Positions 30,675 to 40,993 of a DNA stretch of 64,000 bases are shown here, piece after piece. Below the pieces are notes generated by a model that ran no database searches, was not told the origin of the DNA, and saw only the letters and a list, made by a program, of their open reading frames with translations. A program made the position numbers and the translations under genes. Position 1 is the first letter of the stretch. The number at the start of each line of letters is the position of its first letter. Where the stretch lies: NCBI RefSeq assembly GCF_963855985.1, contig NW_026973566.1:744001-808000 (forward strand). The letters are read 5' to 3'. The DNA is from Ostrinia nubilalis (taxonomy: Eukaryota; Arthropoda; Insecta; Lepidoptera; Crambidae).

Positions 30675-32804
30675 ATGTCAGAACCGACATCTTGGATATA
30701 CAAACTCAAGAAGACAGAACTTGAGAACGAGTGCAAAAGAAGAAACATAAAAACAGAGAACAGAACCGTACAAGAACTGAGACAGAACCTCACAGAAGTA
30801 CTCAGAACCAAGCAATCCCGTCAATCAATCCAGTCCGCCAGTAAATCCGCCGAAGAAAGTGAGTCGGAAACCGATTTCGAAGACACAGAGATGCACCAAG
30901 AACCAAACATGTCGTACACCATAGATCAGACTGAAAGCATAACGGCAAGATGGAACATAAGTTTTGACACATGCAACGACCCAGTGGAGTTTTTAGAGCA
31001 ACTGGACGAACTAATATCGTCGGGCGAGGTCAAGCCAGATAAAGTGCTCAAAGTGCTACCCAGATTCCTGAAAGGTAAAGCTGTGCTGTGGTATAGAAAT
31101 AATAAAAACTCGTTTACGACATGGAACGAATTCATAGAACTCTTCAAGTTGACGTTTGTGAGCCGTGACAGTGACCTGTTAGCTAAAATAGTGAATTATA
31201 GGCAACATCACCGCCAAAAATTCACAGACTACCTCATTGAAATACAAACACTCATGCGCAGATACGCGAAAATGTCCAAAGAGGAAGAAATAACTAGAAT
31301 CTACGAAAACATGAACGCAAAATACAAGTTTTATATCAAGAAATCAGAAGTCGACTCGATAAGCAAATTAATTCAACTGGCAAACGACTATGAAAATGTC
31401 ACAGCAGAACGTCAAACTAGCTTCACAGAACGAGAACCACGAAATAACTACCACGAAACAAGCCCAAATCAAGTACAGAAGGAGACGGCATCATACATAC
31501 ACAATTACAACACAAATACTTGCTGCTGGAGCTGTGGAAAACAAGGACACTCAATGAAAGATTGCAGAAGTAAGAAAATACTATTTTGTAACGGTTGTGG
31601 CAAGATCGGCAAAATGAGTAAACAGTGTTGTAAGAAAACAAGTGAGTACACACAGTCCATGACAATAAACACAAGTCCGCAACTTAAAGATAACCGTCCA
31701 TTCGTAGATGTATCGATACTAGGCGAAAAATATCAAGCACTCGTAGACACCGGCGCCACAAGATCATACATCAACGACCAAGTATACAAGAAATTCGTAA
31801 AAAGAAACCTGAAACCGAAAACAGTAAGCATAACAGCTAGCATGACAGATGGGCACACAACTCGAATAAAAGAAGCACTAGACTTGGAAATAAAAATAAA
31901 AGGAAAAACAATTAACCACCAAGTGCTATATCATCCACAAATCACGACTATACTGATCGGCATGGACATATTAAATAAAATAGGAGCCAAAATAGAATGG
32001 CCCAAAGATAATACCAAGCAAGGGGAACAAGTGGGAACAACGTCAAGTAAAAGTACAGAAGCCAACATCGTACCTACATACGAAATGGCCGAAACACCGA
32101 CAAGTAAGAAAAAACACAAGATCAAACTAGCACACGAAAAACCAATCAAGAAAAAAGACTATTCACGGAACCCTAAAAGTCAAGAAGTAATAAATAAACA
32201 CGTAACACGCTTAAAACAAGAAACAAAAGAAGACTGGATCCAAAAGAAAATTCAAGAAATACAAAAAACCGGAAATAAGGACTATAAAATGTCAAACAGC
32301 AAATTATACAAGAAAATAATAAATCACGCATACGGACCGAGAACAGAAACATCATCAAACTGGAAATTATGCATAAACAACAATGAAAAAAACCAGATCC
32401 TGAAAGAAAACCACGATACACCAACCGCAGGCCATCTGGGAACAGCAAAAACACTGAACAAAATATCACAGAGATATTATTGGCCCGGTATGTACAGAGA
32501 TGTGTCAACGTACGTCAAGAACTGCAAAACCTGCCAAGTTAACAACGCACGCAAACCCTGGAACGTAGTGTCTACAAGCCCGAGTAGACCATTACCCAGA
32601 TCATCAAACCGGTCCACAGACTGGACCGAAATCCTCGATGTCGACACCGTCGACTACCCACAAGACCTGGACTGGCGCGAGTCCGGCCCTGGAGAGGAGC
32701 CGACCCGAGCTGAGGACCAGACCAGGAAGCGGCCGGGGAGAAAGAAGAGGCGCGGCCAAATCCAGAACCAGCTGAACAAGGCCAGTAACGTTAATTACTC
32801 GTAG
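30675..32804 (+). CDS. Gag-protease-integrase-finger fusion protein
   Basis: 709 codons. Residues 5-40 (SWIYKLKKTELENECKRR) look like a SAP-type helix pair. Residues about 100-240 are a retrotransposon gag domain (PVEFLEQLDELI, FLKGKAVLWYR, NEFIELFKLTFVS). Zinc knuckles CCWSCGKQGHSMKDC and CNGCGKIGKMSKQCC follow. The protease has LVDTGATRSYI and LIGMDILNKIGAKIEW. After a Lys-rich linker, an integrase HHCC finger appears (HDTPTAGHLGTAKTLNKI ... NCKTCQ), then a basic tail. The RT, RNase H and integrase DDE regions are absent, yet the frame stays open across the deletion joints. It could still make particles and process them while borrowing RT and integrase. Confidence 0.85.
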   Translation: MSEPTSWIYKLKKTELENECKRRNIKTENRTVQELRQNLTEVLRTKQSRQSIQSASKSAEESESETDFEDTEMHQEPNMSYTIDQTESITARWNISFDTCNDPVEFLEQLDELISSGEVKPDKVLKVLPRFLKGKAVLWYRNNKNSFTTWNEFIELFKLTFVSRDSDLLAKIVNYRQHHRQKFTDYLIEIQTLMRRYAKMSKEEEITRIYENMNAKYKFYIKKSEVDSISKLIQLANDYENVTAERQTSFTEREPRNNYHETSPNQVQKETASYIHNYNTNTCCWSCGKQGHSMKDCRSKKILFCNGCGKIGKMSKQCCKKTSEYTQSMTINTSPQLKDNRPFVDVSILGEKYQALVDTGATRSYINDQVYKKFVKRNLKPKTVSITASMTDGHTTRIKEALDLEIKIKGKTINHQVLYHPQITTILIGMDILNKIGAKIEWPKDNTKQGEQVGTTSSKSTEANIVPTYEMAETPTSKKKHKIKLAHEKPIKKKDYSRNPKSQEVINKHVTRLKQETKEDWIQKKIQEIQKTGNKDYKMSNSKLYKKIINHAYGPRTETSSNWKLCINNNEKNQILKENHDTPTAGHLGTAKTLNKISQRYYWPGMYRDVSTYVKNCKTCQVNNARKPWNVVSTSPSRPLPRSSNRSTDWTEILDVDTVDYPQDLDWRESGPGEEPTRAEDQTRKRPGRKKRRGQIQNQLNKASNVNYS

Positions 32805-34304
32805 CTTAACTTTATACCTAAGTTAGGTTTCCAATAGATAGATAAAAAGTACATAGTAAAAGTATGAAGTTAAAAGTCTCGTCAGTTCTCGTTTAAGTAA
32901 ATTCATCAATATTAAAAACAAGTCAATAATGTAAAAGTATTAATTAACAGTACATAGCAACCCTGTATAATCTAGATCATTCAGTTCTCGAATTAAATCT
33001 CGTTAAATATCATATACCAATAACCTATAAGTATTAATTAACATTACATAGTAACCCTGTATGATCTAGATCATTCAGTTCTTGAATTTAATCTCGCTAA
33101 ATATCACATAATAACCTATAAGTATTAATTATCATTAGAAAGTAAACCTGTATAATTTAAATCGTTCAATTGTTCTGTTTAATCTCGTTAAATAACTGTT
33201 GACGCAAACCTCATTGTTATTTACTCGTAACTCGCAACCTAAAATCACATAAATAACAAACCGGTTTGTTACGCGCCAATAGTACTACCAGTTTCTCGAC
33301 AAATTTTAAATAGTAAACAAACATTCTAAGAACGATTCACCGAGCGAGCTCATTTGCATATTATCAGTGAAACGTATTTTTTCTATTCGCCACGGCCGGC
33401 ACTCGCTCGCTAGATGATTCATAACTAGATTTTACCTGCCTAATGTTTGCGCGCCGCGCCAGGCTGCATTCCATTTACGTTAAGATATAATATTATTGTA
33501 ATTAAAACTTAACCCCTTAACTACCATTGTCTTGTATAACTTTTAATAATTGTAGAAATTATTAACATTAATCACATGCCTATTCTGAGTATGCTAATTT
33601 AAATAAATAAACTAGTAAACTAGAAATAATAATAACAAGTGCCATGCATACTATTTTTGTATTAAGTAAATAAATATTTCAAGTAATAATTGAATACTCG
33701 TAATAACAAAGTAAACAACTCGTTTAATTAGTTCATTGGTTAATTGTAAACAAAAGGTCAAAGGTATCTTTTAATAACATTGTTTCAAAACTAAGTTAGC
33801 TAAAATTAGCGTTTAATTAGTTCATTGTAAGCAAAAAAAAATTAAAGGTATTTTAATAACATTGTTTCAAAACTAAGTTAACTAAAATTAGCGGTTAATT
33901 AGTTCATTGTAAGCAAAAAAAATAATAATTAAAGGTATCTTAATTAATATTGTTTCAAAACTAAGTTAGCTAAAATTAGCGCTGAATTAGTTCATTGTAA
34001 GCAAAAAAAAAAAAAAAAAAAAAAAAATTAAAATTAAGGGTACCTTAATAACATTGTTTCAAGACCAAGTTAGCTAATATTGTTATAAGTAAATAATTAA
34101 TGTCCCGTCATGTTTTAAATAAAGAGTTATTATTGGGCTAATGATTAAGTACAAGTTCAATCATGTTTTACATTTTAACTTTTACTCGCCAAGAAGTTAC
34201 CCAGAAATAACTTATTATTATCATGACCTTTAGTTGTTCTTAAAGAACCTTTATGTACCAGACTTGTGATTTTTCCAGGTAAAAATCTCCAAAACAAGGG
34301 AGGA
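32805..34304 (+). other. 1.5-kb AT-rich non-coding region with two minisatellites
   Basis: Between the ORF and the 3' LTR. Block one (about 32936-33190) has three copies of a roughly 95-bp unit (AAGTATTAATTA, CTGTATAATCTAGATCATTC). Block two (about 33724-34085) has four to five copies of a roughly 88-bp unit (TTAGTTCATTGTAAGCAAAA, ATTGTTTCAAAACTAAGTTA) with a long A-run. Nothing coding was seen. This looks like filler that replaced pol. Confidence 0.75.
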
Positions 34305-35212
34305 TGTGACGCGCCCCGCGACGCATCGACAGCCCTAGCACCCAACGCAGAGATTTTGACAACCCTACGGCTGCACGGCCGCACGCCGCACGGACCGAGC
34401 TAATATAAGAGACGGCGGCGACCGCGGGCGCCTAGCATTCGCTCGGGAGCCATTGTAACAGCCAGACGTTCGCGCGCGCGTCTATCATTCCCTCGGCTGC
34501 ATTGCAAAAGAGTCCCTAGCGAATAGCTATCCACATTGTTCCCTACTAACCCTAACTGTTCGACTTTGGCTTGATCCGATACCTCGTCATTAATCCGCGG
34601 CTTGCCATACAGCGTCGTGTCGATTGCGTTCTATCGTTGATAGCCAACCGGTTCTCGTCCTTACCGAGTAGTGCATGAGATACTCATCCCGAACCTGCGG
34701 TAGCAATCCTGCTGCCACCCTTCCTGAATTTCACACCCCCTCACCTCGTAGGTCCAACGCCTTTCCCTAGTGGTCGTACTCACCATCGAGGCTTCGGTCT
34801 CTGGCTGGAGCTAACGAACCACATCCCACCCCCCTAGTTATAAGTATCCAGACTAACACTCGCTAAACCTCGCATAGGGCGCCGCCCCTCTCGCGGATAC
34901 ATAAACTAGTCTCGGGACGCGGCTCGGGCGCGTCGCTATCCTTTTCATTGCCAATAATTAGTAATTGTGATGTAACCCGTAAAGTAATCGCTCGTAATGA
35001 TAATAAACTTAGAGTCAGTGAAGTTAGAATAAGGAGAACAATTGTGGAACCTGAATTATAAGTGCCATTGTGTTATTGATTGTGCGTTTCCTTGGTCGAA
35101 TATCCCTGTAGGCATCCTGGATAGGTACACATCCCTCATCGCAGAAGGCGAACTGGGACTTAGTACTAAACAGCGGGGTGTCAGACTGAGCTAGCTTAGA
35201 CGCCCCGTTGCA
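34305..35212 (+). repeat. 3' LTR (908 bp)
   Basis: Right LTR of the gag-protease element, same length as the left copy and apparently identical in sequence, implying recent insertion. Confidence 0.85.
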
Positions 35213-35519
35213 ACCTTAAACATTTTTAGTCGTCTGAATACGACTTTTGGGGAAATAAATGATTTAAAGGACGGAAATTCCTTTTAATAATACAATTCAG
35301 CCCTTACCCTAAACTGTTGGTTTAAACTTTTGAACTCAATGAACCTTACTTCATTTTAAACTTTTTGATTTATAATAATTAGGCCCTTACGTTAATATGC
35401 TTATAGGATATCAATTACTTTTTTTGGTGGTGATATGCATTTAATGCCTCCTACTCCTACTACACTTATGAACACTAAGTTGTCTTGTCTCTATCTTTTT
35501 TTTGTTCATTTTTACGCAG
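35213..35519. other. Element C interior and left flanking repeat of the RTE relic
   Basis: AT-rich sequence without a gene. From about 35427 it carries a roughly 90-bp sequence (GATGCCTCC-type, AACACTAAGTTGTCTTGT) whose inverted copy lies just after the RTE relic at about 36938-37000. Confidence 0.5.
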
Positions 35520-36935
35520 TTGGGTTTTTGACCGAGGGGCTGAAGGCTCTTCAGAAGCTGTTCAATTCCGTCATCCTCGAAGGAAAAACGCCTACGGTAT
35601 GGCACAGAAGTGTGGTGATACTCTTCTTCAAAAAAGGCGACAAAACCTTGTTGAAGAATTATAGACCCATCTCACTTCTGAGCCATGTCTACAAGCTGTT
35701 TTCGAGAGTCATTACGAATCGTCTCGCTCGTAAGCTCGATGACTTCCAGCCTCTCAAACAAGCCGGTTTCCGAAAAGGCTTTAGTACACCACATACATAC
35801 GCCACGGCAGATTATACAGAAGACCGAGGAGTATAGTCAGTCACTTTGCCTGGCGTTTGTGGACTATGAGAAAGCTTCGATCGAGACCTGGGCAGTACCT
35901 ACTACAGTTTCTCCAACGGTGTCAAATTGACTATATCGATACATCGAAGTGTTGAAAGGCTTGTACGAAAACGCCACAATGTCGTTCCGTCTTCAGGATC
36001 AAGACTCGAAACCAGTTGCAGCAGCAGACAGGGGGAACTGAAAACTCCGAAACTGTTCACCACCTGGATAACTGCTTCTGGACTGGAACGGATTCGGCAT
36101 AAATATCAACGGTGAGTAAATAACCCACCTTCGATTCGCACTCTAAAGGTTGGATACTCTACACTCGGCAGTTGTTGACAATTATATATACCTAGTACAA
36201 ACAGTCCAGTTAGGCTGGTTATAGTGTCACGCGGACCGTCCAGTGCGGATCCGCTCCACACAGCCGATCTGTAAACTTCGAGGAAGCGTTTTAGAGTAAT
36301 GCGGTCCGCAGGAATCGCTCGCTCCCTAGCAGTTCATACAGATTGGCTGTGCGGAGCGATCCGCACTGACGATCCGCGTGACACTAAAACCAGCCTTAGG
36401 TAGGTCCAACTTCGAGGAAGAGGTCAATCGTCGAATCCAACTCTGCTGGCAACGTTCAGGAAGCTTCGCGATATTCTCACGTCTGAAATATCGCACTGTC
36501 TCAAGACAAAAGTCTTTGATAACTTATGGATCTGAGACGTGGTCGCTTACTGTGGGCCTCATAAGAAGACTCAAGGTCAAAGGCGATGGAGCGTGCTATG
36601 CTCGTAGTGATTGAACCAGAAATGACGTGATCCGCAGGAGAACCAAAGTGACTGACATAGTCCGCAGAATCGCTAAAATCAAGTGGCAGTGAGTGGAGCT
36701 CGTAGCTTGCAAAGCTGATGGCCGCTGAGGCAGAAAAATTCTTGAGTGGCGACCACGAGCTGGAAGACGTAATGTGCTGCAGACCTCCACTAGGTTGACC
36801 GACGATCTGGTGAAGGTTGTAGGAGGTGCCTGGATGCGGGCGGCGCAGGACCGGTTGTTGTGGAAATCCTTGGGGGAAGACCTTTGTCCAGCAGTGGACG
36901 TCATTCGGCTAAAAGGAACGAACGATGATTGAAAA
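35520..36935 (+). pseudogene. RTE-type LINE reverse transcriptase relic
   Basis: Decayed RT of an RTE (BovB-like) LINE in several frames. First frame, 35520-35836: LQKLFNSVILEGKTPTVWHR and NYRPISLLSHVYKLFSRVI. Next frame: IIQKTEEYSQSLCLAFVDYE. Then a deletion removes most of the palm including YADD/FADD. Later pieces read RSNFEEEVNRRIQLCW and SLITYGSETWSLT. The end (GGGGGAAGACCTTTGTCCAG, about 36868) is the familiar lepidopteran RTE 3' end. A 183-bp MITE interrupts it at 36213. No function is possible. Confidence 0.75.
36213..36395. mobile_element. PIF/Harbinger-type MITE in the RTE relic
   Basis: 183 bp with TIRs GGCTGGTTATAGTGTCACGC and the complement of GCGTGACACTAAAACCAGCC (one mismatch near the ends), plus further inverted similarity (AGTGCGGATCCGCTCC). 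TTA is duplicated at 36210-36212 and 36396-36398, as expected for PIF/Harbinger. The RTE wording resumes directly across it. Confidence 0.85.
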
Positions 36936-37283
36936 AAAAACCTAACTGCGTAAAAATGAACAGAAAAAGATAGAAACAAGACAACTTGTTCACAAATGCA
37001 GACGTACGCATCATCAGTGACTAAATGTTTTGTTGGTGATGTGTATTTGATGCCTCCAACTGCATTTGTGAACACTAAGTTGTCTTGTTTCTATCTCTTC
37101 TCTTCGTTTTGTTAATGAAAACTCGAATGCAACCTCTACTTACATCAGGTTTCAATGTTAAAATTGTCAAGTTACAATAATATTACTGTCGTATTTATTC
37201 TTAAATGTACCTTACAACATACATGACATTCCATACTGTGAAATTTCAACATTGTAAGGTACAGTCAAGCTCGTTTCTTTAAT
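36936..37283. repeat. Inverted repeat and hairpin after the RTE relic
   Basis: 36938-37000 is the inverse of the roughly 90-bp sequence at 35427-35520. 36958-37103 itself forms a hairpin: AGATAGAAACAAGACAACTT pairs with its complement at 37079-37100, and CACAAATGCAG with CTGCATTTGTG. This looks like a foldback-type element that captured the RTE relic. The remainder to 37283 is AT-rich with no gene. Confidence 0.6.
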
Positions 37284-37503
37284 GTAAGGGACGTGCTATC
37301 TTTTAAACTACCCGTTTTTCGAAAATTTAGCGTTTATATTATGAAAGAACAGAAAATTCTAAGAAACTTTGCCATACAAACTATTTAAATCGTAACATCA
37401 CATAAAAAGATATTAAGGTATAAAGAAAAAAAAAATCGTTTTTTGGCTCTCCTGAAAAGTCGTGTTTTGTCCCTTACAGTAATTGATATTTCCACCATCG
37501 ATA

Positions 37504-37815
37504 TTTTATACTCTCATCACACCCATGCACACTTACCTCACTTGTACATTTACATACATATACTCACATTACACCCATGCATACTTACCTCACATTTACA
37601 TACATATACTCACATCACACCCATGCACACATACCTCACATTTACATACATACACACCACACCCATGTACACTTACCTCACATTTACAAACATATTTTAT
37701 ACTCGCATCACACCCATACTCACATACTAACATTTACATACATATACTCATATCACACCTAAGGACACTTACCTCACATTTACATACATACACATCACAC
37801 CCATGCACACTTACC
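37504..37815 (+). repeat. Minisatellite in the LINE 3' UTR
   Basis: Six to seven imperfect copies of a roughly 45-bp unit (CATCACACCCATGCACAC, TTACCTCACATTTACATACA). The same motif occurs once before element C at about 29490, which proves the two parts belong to one LINE. Frames in this block are compositional only. Confidence 0.85.
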
Positions 37816-38005
37816 TCAATTATGTGTACTTAACAATGTTATTACCTACTACTAGCAAATCTATCACGTAAATCTAAACTAATTTGTAACTAAGGTGGAA
37901 GAGCGAGGTACTCCCAACACAAGTATCTTACGATTACTTTCTGGGAGACCCCGGTAACTTTATTGTAAATGATTTACAGAAATAAACAATTTTTATTTAT
38001 TTATT

Positions 38006-39108
38006 ATAATTACATTCAAAACTGTGATACTTGTACAAAGCATAGTGTAGAAAATTACAAAGAACCTCTATTACCACATAAAATTCCAAAGGAGGCTTGG
38101 CAAAAAATAGGTGTGGATATTTTTCATTTGTATTCAAAAGATTATTTGTTAATAGTGGATTATTTTTCAAAATATGTAGAAGTTATAGCTTTACAGTCAC
38201 TATCTACAGAGGAGGTAATAAAAGCAATAAAACAGTGTTTTGCACGCTTTGGAATTCCAATTGAATTAAATAGTGATGGAGGACCTCAATTTACATCTAT
38301 GAAGTTTAAAGAATTTTCACACAAATGGGGCTTTCAGCATACAGTTTCTTCGCCTTATTATCCCAGAAGTAACGGTATGGTAGAAAAGCACATACAAACT
38401 ATCAAAAAGATGCTAAAAAAATGCGTAGAAGATAAAAAAGATCTATATCTAGCAATATTAGAACTTAGAAACACCCCCATCTCAAACAACATTGAATCAC
38501 CTAATCAAATATTGTTAGGTCGTAAAATTAGAGGTCTGATACCAAATCTGGAAAGCATCAGTAGTCAAAGTCAGCAGAAGGTCAGAAGCGAATTATTAAA
38601 AAGGCAAACTAATCAAAAATATTATTATGACAGAAATGTTAGGCCGTTGAAGGAGTTTTCAACGGGAGAAAATGTATTAATAAAAAATCACAAAAATGGG
38701 ACTTATGACAGACATGCAAAGATATTGGGTACATCAAATAAACCTAGATCATATAATGTTATAACTGAATCGGGAAATATTGTTAATAGAAATAGATATC
38801 ATTTAAAAAAGAGCTCAAAAAATTATAAGTTTGTTGCAAGTGGTGTTAAAGAAATAGAATATCCAAAGTTTAATAGTTTCAATGAGGCTATAGAAGTTGA
38901 AAATCCAGGATTTAATGATTGTTATGAGAATGTAAGTCACCAGGACGCACTTAATAATAAACGTCTATCACAGAATGAAACCAGCATAGAACCTAGCTGC
39001 ATTGTAGAAAATAGAATGGAAGATAATTTAAATAATCATACATCACAAAATAATTGTAAAAGGTCAATTAAAGGTAGAGCCATTAGGCTTCCTAAATTAC
39101 ATATTTGA
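38006..39108 (+). pseudogene. Ty3 element 1 integrase, remaining part
   Basis: Resumes after the LINE with the Cys pair of the HHCC finger (NCDTCTKH). The DDE core follows: D in IGVDIFHLYSKDY, D in LNSDGGPQFTS and E in NGMVEKHIQTIKKM. The C-terminal part has basic wording (FSTGENVLIKNHKN, GRAIRLPKLHI) typical of Ty3 integrase tails. The open frame starts inside the LINE tail at 37969, but coding homology starts at about 38012. Apart from the LINE insertion I see no break in integrase. Confidence 0.85.
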
Positions 39109-39262
39109 TCCAAATAGCGTCCTAAATCTTCTTTAGGTTTGTCTAGACACTATTGTTCTCTATACAAATAAAAACAAACGTTTTAGTATAAGCATTCACA
39201 ACACTTTCAGATATTATACAAAACATTATATTAGCGAGTGCGCACTACGATGACGAAACAGA

Positions 39263-39400
39263 TGTGACAACACTACTGAGAATAGACTATAGATTGGGTA
39301 TGTATTGTCTGTGGATAATGGAGAGTAAAACAGGCTGACACAGTGATTATTTTATTTAATAAATCCCAAATCATCAACAGTAAAATACAATAATATGATA
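39263..39400 (+). repeat. 3' LTR of Ty3 element 1
   Basis: About 138 bp shared with the left LTR, from TGTGACAACACTACTGAG to AATATGATA, followed by the ATTGG duplication. Relative to the left copy it lacks 6 bp near the middle and the first about 17 bp. Confidence 0.75.
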
Positions 39401-39466
39401 ATTGGTATGAAAGAAGCGCTAAAAGATATGAAATTTTGTTTAGTTTCTAAAATCAATCGAGTTTAA

Positions 39467-40778
39467 CCCTTAACCGCCTACCATACGTCTCACAGACCCT
39501 GTCGATATAATAATTGTGAATATTTTTGCGCCGGAGTGTTGCATCGACTCGTTCGTTTCTGTACCTTTTCCCCGCGCCCCTCAGCACCGTACAACGGCTT
39601 GTCGAGGTTGGACGTGCGCGCGTTTGCTTCAGGTGAGTAAATAAATACCAGAACGGGTCTGAGAGACCCCTGTTAGGAGGTTACGTAATTTTTTGTATGA
39701 GTGTTTTTTTAATAGTTTTAGTTACAATGGCTCTTAGTGAAGCTGAAATTGAACGTTGGTTGAACAAGATCTGCCAGACGATGAAAACATACAAAACGAC
39801 GAATGCAGCGATGTGGAGCCGGTTGAAATTTATCATGTGCTGGAAGAAAGTAGCGTGTCTGATTCCGAATGCGAAGGCTCTCGGCTCTCCATCACAATGT
39901 GATATTCCCTCAGTAAGTGACCAAGAGTTGTCATCTGAGGATGATGTACCGTTAGCGGAGGTTCGATCGAGACCTAGGAAAAATAATTATTTTGGAAAGA
40001 ATCGTTTTCGTTGGTCATCTGCCCCGGCGACTTGACGATCGCGGACTTTACAGGACACACAATTTACAGCAGGTTCAAGTTTATGAAGAAACTGGCTGAA
40101 CAGCTGACGAGACCGCATATGGCACGTCGTAAAAGCAATGTGAAATTGCAACGTGGTATACGTATCAGTATACAACGCATCCTCCAGGTCAACGTGACCC
40201 CTCCAGCAGCTGTCCCATGCAGTAGCACAGGTGAAGAGCGATTGGCGGTGCGTAAAAACTCTTCCACTTGCAAATTATACAATACATACAAAAAAACTGA
40301 AAACACTATACATGTCTTTCGAATGCAAAGCGCCAATTTGCCTCGAATGTTCGAACAATATGAGTCTGGAATGCCGTGAAAAACTCTAAGTTTAGAGCCT
40401 GCAATTTTGATTAATTTATTATAATAATGAGTTTTATTATTTTTATTAAAGTTCCTTGTTGATTGAATTATATAAAAAATATAAGAATAAGTTCCCATCA
40501 CCGTAAATATTTTTTAGGATCTAATTTTCTATAAATGATAGTAAGTAAGCCAAAAATAAAAGATTATGCTAATTATTCGAAGTTTTTGTAAAAATATTGA
40601 TGATTTTCGCATTCCTCTTTATTAAAATAATAAGTTAAATCATTTTCATAACAGAATTTTAAATAAAATGTGTACCCTCCCTTAATATTTGTCGCAATCG
40701 TTTTATTTTTTATTCTGGGGTCCCACAGACGTATGATAGGCGGTTGTGTGACAATAATATGTGGTAGGTGGTTAAGGG
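39467..40778. mobile_element. piggyBac element, internally deleted
   Basis: TTAA flanks at 39463-39466 and 40779-40782. TIRs are CCCTTAACCGCCTACCA and the complement of CCCTTAACCACCTACCA. A subterminal inverted pair CATACGTCT is also present (39484, 40728). The 1.3-kb element keeps only the ends of a transposase gene. Confidence 0.85.
39727..40390 (+). pseudogene. piggyBac transposase relic (N- and C-terminal ends)
   Basis: The first piece reads MALSEAEIERWLN with an acidic SDQELSSEDD stretch, as at piggyBac N-termini. It loses register near 40020. The second piece (DFTGHTIYSRFKFMKKLAEQLTRPH) resembles the region before the C-terminal Cys-rich domain. That domain is visible in another frame at about 40312-40378 (CKAPICLEC). 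The catalytic DDD core is deleted, so no activity is possible. Confidence 0.6.
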
Positions 40779-40993
40779 TTAAAAATAAAATCTTATCTTT
40801 TAATCTCCTATCGAAAGTGAAGGAGCAAGAGTTTGCCAGTATGTTATTTCTAGGCGTTCAGATTGCAGTAATAAGTAAGTTAAGTTTTATTTTATTAATT
40901 ACTATCGTAAAGACGTAAAATTTATTAAGTTAGACAGCTAGAAATGTAAGCAATAATGAACCTGTGTGTAAAGAGCATTTGTCATTTGTTTAC

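Larger units (their letters stand above)
29660..35212 (+). mobile_element. Gag-protease LTR retrotransposon, deletion derivative
   Basis: LTRs of 908 bp at 29660-30567 and 34305-35212, starting TGTGACGCGCCCCGCG and ending CGCCCCGTTGCA, with no difference noticed by eye. Target duplication ACCT lies at 29656-29659 and 35213-35216. A TGGCGCCCAAC primer site (tRNA-Lys-like) follows the left LTR, and a purine tract (AACAAGGGAGGA) precedes the right one. The single ORF encodes gag, protease and only the integrase zinc finger. RT, RNase H and the integrase core are missing, so it must depend on another element. Confidence 0.85.
29523..37501. mobile_element. TIR element C in the LINE 3' UTR
   Basis: Outer TIRs read TCGATGGTGGAA(G/A)TATCA and continue through AATTA and GTAAGGGACA, about 35 bp with few mismatches. 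TA flanks each end (29521-29522, 37502-37503). Removing the element rejoins the LINE tandem repeats. Each end also holds a second inverted pair of GTAAGGGAC (about 29547-29657 and 37284-37480). Inside are the gag-protease LTR element, an RTE relic and a small MITE. No transposase was seen. Superfamily uncertain; the TA target suggests Tc1/mariner-like. Confidence 0.65.
24639..38005 (+). mobile_element. Full-length FP-type LINE (CR1/Jockey group), split in its 3' UTR
   Basis: Inserted in Ty3 integrase with target duplication ATAATT (24633-24638 and 38006-38011). It has a 5' UTR, ORF1, a 478-bp spacer, ORF2, a 3' UTR of short tandem repeats, an AATAAA-like signal and a (TTTA)n-type tail. TIR element C (29523-37501) interrupts the 3' UTR. 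Net length is about 5.4 kb. Both ORFs are open. The tandem 3' repeats and simple A/T tail suit the CR1 group, but I cannot fix the clade. Confidence 0.8.
21554..39400 (+). mobile_element. Ty3/gypsy element 1, split by a LINE
   Basis: LTRs at 21554-21713 and 39263-39400 flank gag-pol on the plus strand. The 5-bp duplication ATTGG lies at 21549-21553 and 39401-39405. The LTRs share TGTGACAACACTACTGAG to the end; the first about 17 bp of the right LTR differ, so its true left edge is uncertain. Net length without the LINE is about 4.5 kb. Two frameshifts (near 22078 and 23990) and the LINE make it defective. Confidence 0.8.

Noticed and set aside
37501..37815. CRISPR array, suggested by regularly spaced repeats
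   Set aside because: Units are head-to-tail without unique spacers and the DNA is eukaryotic.
37500..37830. Frames of His/Thr/Tyr-rich repeats as a protein
   Set aside because: They are readings of the LINE 3' UTR minisatellite in different frames.
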